Below the pieces are notes generated by a model, which was given only the letters and a program-made list of their open reading frames with translations, was not told the DNA's origin and searched no databases. Source: Nageia nagi (lineage: Eukaryota; Pinophyta). Taken from it: 64,000 nucleotides of DNA. The stretch lies in NCBI GenBank assembly GCA_050084985.1, contig JBITNC010000001.1, positions 82,832,001 to 82,896,000 on the forward strand, read 5' to 3'. Of the stretch, positions 58,850 through 64,000 are shown in pieces (the first letter of the stretch is position 1; every line of letters starts with the position of its first letter). Both the position numbers and the translations under genes were made by a program.

Positions 58850-59160
58850 ACATACAAGTTCCCCACATATGGAGAACTGAATAGTGCCAAAGGACATATA
58901 AGAGTTCCTCACATATGTATAATTGAATAGTGCTAGATGGACTAAAAAATAGAGTATGCACATATGAGTTCCTCACATATGGATAACTGAATAGTGCCAA
59001 AAGACACATAAGAGTTCCTCACACATGGATAACTAAACAATGCTAAATCAAAATAAAGCATGCACATATGAGTTCCTTACATATAGATAATTTAATAGTA
59101 CCAAATGACACATAAGAGTTCCTCACATATGGATAACTAAACAATGAAAGATTGGCCAAG
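58850..59160. repeat. Tandem repeat of about 50 bp (TTCCTCACATATGGATAACT type)
   Basis: About six units, alternating between two subtypes (CACATATGAGTTCC and ACACATAAGAGTTCC), so the higher-order period is near 105-115 bp. Open frames seen on the minus strand here are a consequence of the repeat. Confidence 0.8.
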
Positions 59161-59710
59161 TTGTACAACAAGTTTCTCACATAGAGCAAACTTACCATGA
59201 AGGTGTACAACAAAATCAACACTATATAGTACAAAGTTAATAAAATATGCATGTAACAAAATCCATCAATGAAAGATGCTTGGATTTACCAATGTAACAT
59301 AATCCATCAAAATGGATCCACCTTCTCAACATGGAAGAAAAAAATGTAGATGAATAGAGCTACAGTTGTTTCATCAAGAATGCGCTTTTGTAAATAAGAG
59401 GCTTGGCTTTGGGAAAGGCTGCATACATATTACAAGAGTACATAAAGAATTCAACCAATACTCCCCTTGGAGGGATATTTCACCAACCCAACTTTAGAAA
59501 GGGGCTAGGTGAATAAAATATGCATGAGTTTTGTGTAGGAAAGTCCATTCCATACAACAGCATTTGATTACTATGATTGAGATTATGTTTCAACTTCTGC
59601 AAGACCCATAGAAGTGTTAGATACTAGTTCCTATAGAATGTGAGTACCAAAGTGTTAAAGGATATCCTTATATAGGAAGGCCCTTTTCTTCCACTTTTCT
59701 TTTAATCATC

Positions 59711-59966
59711 ACATTCCATAGTGGCTATTGCTTGCATCGCACCTAAGGTGTATTTCAATCTCTTTGGCTTATAATTGTTATTTTTCTTAGCTAGTAGTTT
59801 ATTATGCTCAACCAAGAGTTCATGGGAATATTGTATGCATACAACTTTCTATTATTATAGCATGTCATAACGATGGGCCATTATCTCCATCTCAACCTTT
59901 GTTGTAGCCCATTCATGGTGAAGGTAGGCATTCTCTAAGCCTATCCATATGTTTATTTCCTTGTTA
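59711..59966 (-). pseudogene. Coding remnant in element E, unknown protein (1)
   Basis: The minus strand reads NKEINIWIGLENAYLHHEWA, TTKVEMEIMAHRYDML, three adjacent stops, then KVVCIQYSHELLVEHNKLLA, KKNNNYKPKRLKYTLGAMQA. The charged, leucine-spaced character suggests a helical or coiled-coil protein such as a gag-like product, but I recognise no family. The coding nature is inferred from open stretches in one frame. Confidence 0.35.
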
Positions 59967-59969
59967 GAA

Positions 59970-60589
59970 CTCAAGAACTTTCCATGTGTACAATATTATT
60001 CTCTATGGGAGTCATGATGATCAACCTATCACTCATGATTAAATTATCCAATTTAATAATCAATATGAGAGAGAAAAATAACATAATGATTACTTAATTA
60101 TTACATAGCTTAGTGGTACTATCATTAGTATCATCCTAACATGATATGATGCATATGATAGCAATCAATTAAATGAGTGGTAGGTGAGATATTGTATCAT
60201 CATAAATTCATTATCCAATAAATTCTTTTCACTAGTTATCATAATTATTATAGTTTGATTATATCAAATCATATGCATTATAAATAGCTGTAAATGATCC
60301 TTGCTTATCATTTGATGCTTTGCATTTATGATTTGACCTAAAATCTATTATTTTTAGTTATCCTTTATGGATATTTCTTAGTTTCATGCCCTACTAAGTG
60401 ATCTCTAGGATAACATAGTGCATTGCAAAGTTCATGTAGCTTTAGAAAATCATGCTTTGATCACATCTAAGGTTTTATTACAACAATGATTAGCATTTCT
60501 TCAATTGTATCTGAATGATTATTATGGTATTTGAATAATTTTTCATCTTAATCATGAGGATCATATTCATTAATTATTTCATTTGCTCA
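59970..60589. other. Element E interior, no feature
   Basis: AT-rich sequence between two coding remnants; I see no repeat or frame that can be supported. Confidence 0.4.
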
Positions 60590-60864
60590 GTCGACCTGAT
60601 TGGATATGGTGTATAATGGTTTATACCCCATTCAATCGCTATCTTTTGCAATTTGTATGCTACATCGAACGGCCTTCCCTACATCCATAGGAGTAGTTCG
60701 AACCACTCACTATTGTACGAGTAGTTCATCAGCATAGGCTATAGTGGTCATCCATGTACTCTTTTTACATTGCTTGGTGAGATGGACATCATATTTTATG
60801 TCACTAATTTTTTTTGTCTTATCACTTTCCACCTCTTTCACATCAATATCTTTTAGGATTGGAC
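60590..60864 (-). pseudogene. Coding remnant in element E, unknown protein (2)
   Basis: The minus strand reads CPILKDIDVKEVESDKTKKI, SDIKYDVHLTKQCKKSTWMT, TIAYADELLVQ, two stops, then VVRTTPMDVGKAVRCSIQIA, KDSD, stop, MGYKPLYTISNQVD. Same orientation as the remnant at 59711-59966, probably the same former gene further upstream. No family recognised. Confidence 0.38.
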
Positions 60865-62029
60865 ACATTTGATTCTAGCATATTTGAAGATGATGCTAAT
60901 TCTTTGGATTCTAGTAACCATTCATTAGACTAGAATTAATCAAGTCATAAGCACAACCCACTTGGGCTTGTTAATGAAAATCATTTTTAGCATTTTAATA
61001 AAGTAAAGTACATGATCACATTGGTTATTATGCTTGCATGGTTGATCCACTTTGATGTTCTCATTTATGATTGATGATCTAGTTTGTTTGTAATTCTATA
61101 AGTTTATTTTATTCTATTTGATCACCATCACATTCACTTATGTGGAAAACCCTAAGCGAGATCTGACTCACTTATCATTCATCATAGATATGACCATTTT
61201 TTAAGGTCTTCATGCTAATCTTCCATAAGAAATTCTTTATCAATGTATTGAAGGTCAAGTCATACAATGTGCTTACACTACATTGCAAATTGCTTTATGA
61301 CAAAACTTGGTTTGCATACAGGGTCATCGAATTCATCTTCAATGGGCCATCTACATCATCCATCATTTAGAGGATGTCAAGTAGTTGTGCCTCATAATCA
61401 CACTTATCTATCATCTAAACTAGACATAGAAGATCATCCTTTACTATTCTTAAACACCTTTTATCTTCCATTTTCTACACTATACATGTCCTACCATGCT
61501 GCATCCTGATGAGTACTATCACCCCTATACCATTGCATTTATAGTATGGCATCAAGATCTTCATTGGGAGTCCACTTATGTTTCATGACTAACATGAGAA
61601 GGGGATCAATGGGTGTACTACCTATTTTTTAACATCAGTTGGAGTTTCTCCTTGATCACTCATGCTACTTTATTTAATATACCTAGTTTGCCTATCATAG
61701 ATTTTGAGAGTTCTAACTTCAACTCTCTTGATCATGCTGAATATTCTATTTAGTTTGGCTATTCACTTGGGAATGTGAGTGGAACTTTTCAGAATTAATA
61801 AATATTATTTTGTCTTCTATCTTGTACCAAATTATTTATTGGATAAAATTCCAAATTCATAAGATAAGAAAAAAAGCCTTAAAGACAATAATTTCAATTT
61901 AAATACACCTTAAACAATGATTCACATTAAATACAATATAGACAATGCTTATTTGTAATGTATGAATTCATAGTTAGTGCTAAATTTTGCAAGTAAGGAT
62001 TAGTCAACCAAGGATTAGTGCACAAAATA
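60865..62029. other. Element E interior, poorly resolved
   Basis: Minus-strand scraps such as ELSKSMIGKLGILNKVA and VIKEKLQLMLK (about 61630-61720) may be further decay of the same gene. An 80-codon plus-strand open frame at 61267-61509 has no support. Confidence 0.3.
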
Positions 62030-62600
62030 CTTAAAAATCTAGTGTACAAAATACTTAATTTTTAAGTATAAATTTTTTTTTGCACAAGTCCAGTCCATAC
62101 TGTGCATAAGGATAAATACTCAACATGCATTCATGCATCTTAAAAAATAAGTTCTAAGCATTAACTTAAAAAATTAAGCATATGCAAGAAGCATGCATTA
62201 ATTTAACTTTAAAAAGGTTAAGTATAAATCATGCATTATTTACTTAAGTTGCATAAGTCTATTCTTGCATAAGTAAATTGTATAAACATACATTATTCCA
62301 ATTGAATTACTAAGCATGCATGATTCCAAAACATGCATTTAACTTAAAATTTTTAAGTTCTAAGCATAAACTTAAAAATTTAAGTCCTTAAGCATGCATT
62401 AAAAACATTTTAATACAAATGCATCATTCACATAACTTGCATAAAAAAGGCATCATAACTTAAGTAATAATCATGCATTACTTCAACTTAAAAATTAAGT
62501 TCTAAGTATGCATTATGAGCTTAAAAAATTAAGTTCTAAGCATGTAATTTTTTTTTTCTAAAAATTAAGTGATCTAACAAAGTAATAGGCATCCATACTT
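62030..62600. repeat. Dispersed repeats of a TTAAGTTCTAAGCATGCATTA type
   Basis: Short AT-rich words (CTTAAAAATTAAG, AAGCATGCATTA) recur ten or more times without fixed spacing; many are self-complementary. Confidence 0.65.
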
Positions 62601-64000
62601 TGATATACTTAAAAAAATAGATATGCAAATTGTGATGAGCATCTTAAAATTAAGAAAAATACTCATAATCTTTTCCCCCTTTTTACTTAAAAAACAAGAT
62701 CCCTTAAAAACAATGGGAGTAAAACATAGATGTGACTTTCTCTAATGTAATTTATGAGACAAAAAAAAAAAAAAATTGAGACCTTGAGGATACGCTAGGC
62801 AAAGATTGAAAGTTTCTAGGACATAAGGTAGGGATCCTTCGAAAAAAAAAAATGATGTGAGACATGATTGGAAAGTAATATTGAAAACTAGGACATGAGG
62901 CAGGTCTCCTTTGAAAAATAGAAGGAATATGTTGGTAAAAAAAATTAAAGACTAAGAGAGGGTTGCATGTGATCTCCAAACAATAAGAGTCTAGATCCAC
63001 CAAGAACTAGTGATGGTTGCTCAATTGACCAATTAGAGAGAGCTAACATGTCATCCTTGATTAAAAAATTTAGCATATGTGGTGACATTGAAATGGAAGA
63101 TGCTCCATTAAAATCTAGTTAATTAGACATCACCATCGATGGTATATGGAGCTAGAACATGCACTCAAGTTTTGCAAAGGCTAGCCACCCTCTTCTAATT
63201 GAATAATAGTAAAAATAGATCCATTTGTGTCCCATGAGGATGTTCCAGCATGCTATGGAAGTACCAACTTTTCTGCTAAGATAGCTAAGGCCTCCATATT
63301 TTCTAGCTTTTTGGAGGTAGGGGAAATAAGCACAAGCTCGTAGTGAAAGAGGAAAGGAGGGAAGTGCTAGTGATCTTGAATGAGTTCCCCCTTTGATATT
63401 TCCCTCTTAGAAAGTAAGGTTTTCTCAAAATCCTTCATGATTTAAGATCTATTCACACTCAAAAGATCAAATTCTAAATTTATCTAGGGTTTTCCTTATT
63501 TTAGAGGCCACATGTTTGAATTTGGGAAGGTAGGGTTTGAAGGAGAGAAGAGGATCACATGGCAATTCTATATGCATTGGTGGCCCATGCCTCTATGGTG
63601 TGGGGGAAGTTTAGCATGACTCCTACTAATGCCAACCAAATAGCCAAGCAGATTCAAGAGAAAAGAATGGCCAATTGTCATGTGTCATACTCTTAGGATC
63701 GCTCTCTTTTCCATATCAAGAGAATAGATGGATTGATGATGCTATGCATGGTGGATGACATAGTTGGAAGGAAGTACCACTAGAGGGGTGGCTAGGGAGC
63801 ACTAGCATAGGGGTCTATGGTTTAAAGGTAGAGTTGGTTTGTAATCCATGTCCAACACATTGTAACTTTCCAATGATGTCCTACATGAAAGCATGGTTGA
63901 GTAGCTATATCAAATGAAAAGAAGTGCTATTGTGCTAAGAGATAGCTGTGTTTGCAAGGAGAGGTGTTTCTAGATAGAAGCATGCAGAGAAGGAAGGGGG
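62601..64000. other. Element E interior to window end, no gene recognised
   Basis: Contains two A-runs (62761, 62842) and a somewhat less AT-rich part from 63100. On the minus strand around 63150-63400 there are open stretches in shifting frames (for example KLENMEALAILAEKLVLP), but no start or family can be named. The end (63500-64000) is unlike the rest and could be a further domain of E or another element. Confidence 0.3.

Larger units (their letters stand above)
56885..64000 (-). mobile_element. Element E: LTR retrotransposon of uncertain class, minus strand, 3' end in window
   Basis: The left boundary falls inside the C 3' LTR. On the minus strand there is an LTR (57467 to 56885) starting TGTTAGAATTATAATG and ending AATTCCA, preceded by a PPT (57468-57478). 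The interior runs to the right beyond the window. PPT and LTR start resemble copia elements, but no pol domain is recognisable in 6.5 kb, so it may be a large non-autonomous derivative. The interior is made of hairpin-bearing tandem repeats, coding remnants and AT-rich sequence. The expected target duplication ATTGA (56880-56884) cannot be checked. Confidence 0.65.

Noticed and set aside
58797-59252. Two minus-strand Tyr/Ser/Leu-rich open frames
   Set aside because: They result from the 50-bp tandem repeat; the periodic protein mirrors the DNA unit.
61267-61509. 80-codon plus-strand open frame in element E
   Set aside because: No homologue, no family motif; weak coding scraps lie on the opposite strand.

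Overview
This window is plant repeat DNA. It is AT-rich and has no recognisable single-copy host gene, tRNA, rRNA or CRISPR array. Almost every base belongs to one of six LTR retrotransposons nested inside each other. The Ty3/gypsy copies resemble the Tat lineage: two RNase H domains, extra ORFs downstream of integrase, long repeat-bearing 3' regions and an antisense plant-mobile-domain gene. Great element age, heavy decay and large size suggest a seed plant with a large genome, possibly a gymnosperm. That taxon is inference only.

Layout. Element A (minus strand, Ty3/gypsy) occupies 1-4083 and shows only its 3' half. Element C (plus, Ty3/gypsy) inserted into A at 4083/4084 and forms the backbone: 4084-4587, 23976-38893 and 55515-56884. 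Element B (plus, Ty3/gypsy, 19.4 kb, 4588-23970) inserted into C's 5' LTR, giving target duplication GTATG. Element F (plus, Ty1/copia, 38894-55509) inserted into C's 3' region, duplication TTGAT. Element D (plus, Ty3/gypsy, 11.5 kb, 40465-51955) inserted into the protease codons of F, duplication CAACC. Element E (minus, LTR element, 56885 to the window end) broke C's 3' LTR. Three insertions are proven by exact 5-bp duplications, so the order is A, then C, then B, F and E, with D after F.

Gene content. B and C carry gag, protease, reverse transcriptase, two RNase H domains and integrase, then two conserved sense ORFs of unknown function (called X and Y here), then a 3' region with a structured RNA-like motif and an antisense gene encoding a plant mobile domain (PMD) protein. 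All of these are pseudogenes. A keeps ORFs X and Y. D has lost all of pol, ORF X, ORF Y and the PMD gene but keeps gag-protease with four stops and an uninterrupted 443-codon ORF upstream of gag. F has a complete but broken copia gag-pol. E shows no recognisable pol in 6.5 kb and is full of tandem hairpin repeats.

The most interesting signals are the antisense PMD gene shared by B and C, the post-integrase ORFs X and Y shared by A, B and C, two families of putative RNA structures (5' leader and 3' UTR) whose stems show compensatory changes between copies, the intact orphan ORF in D, and the hairpin arrays in E. Identities were read by eye from motifs; no database search was run.
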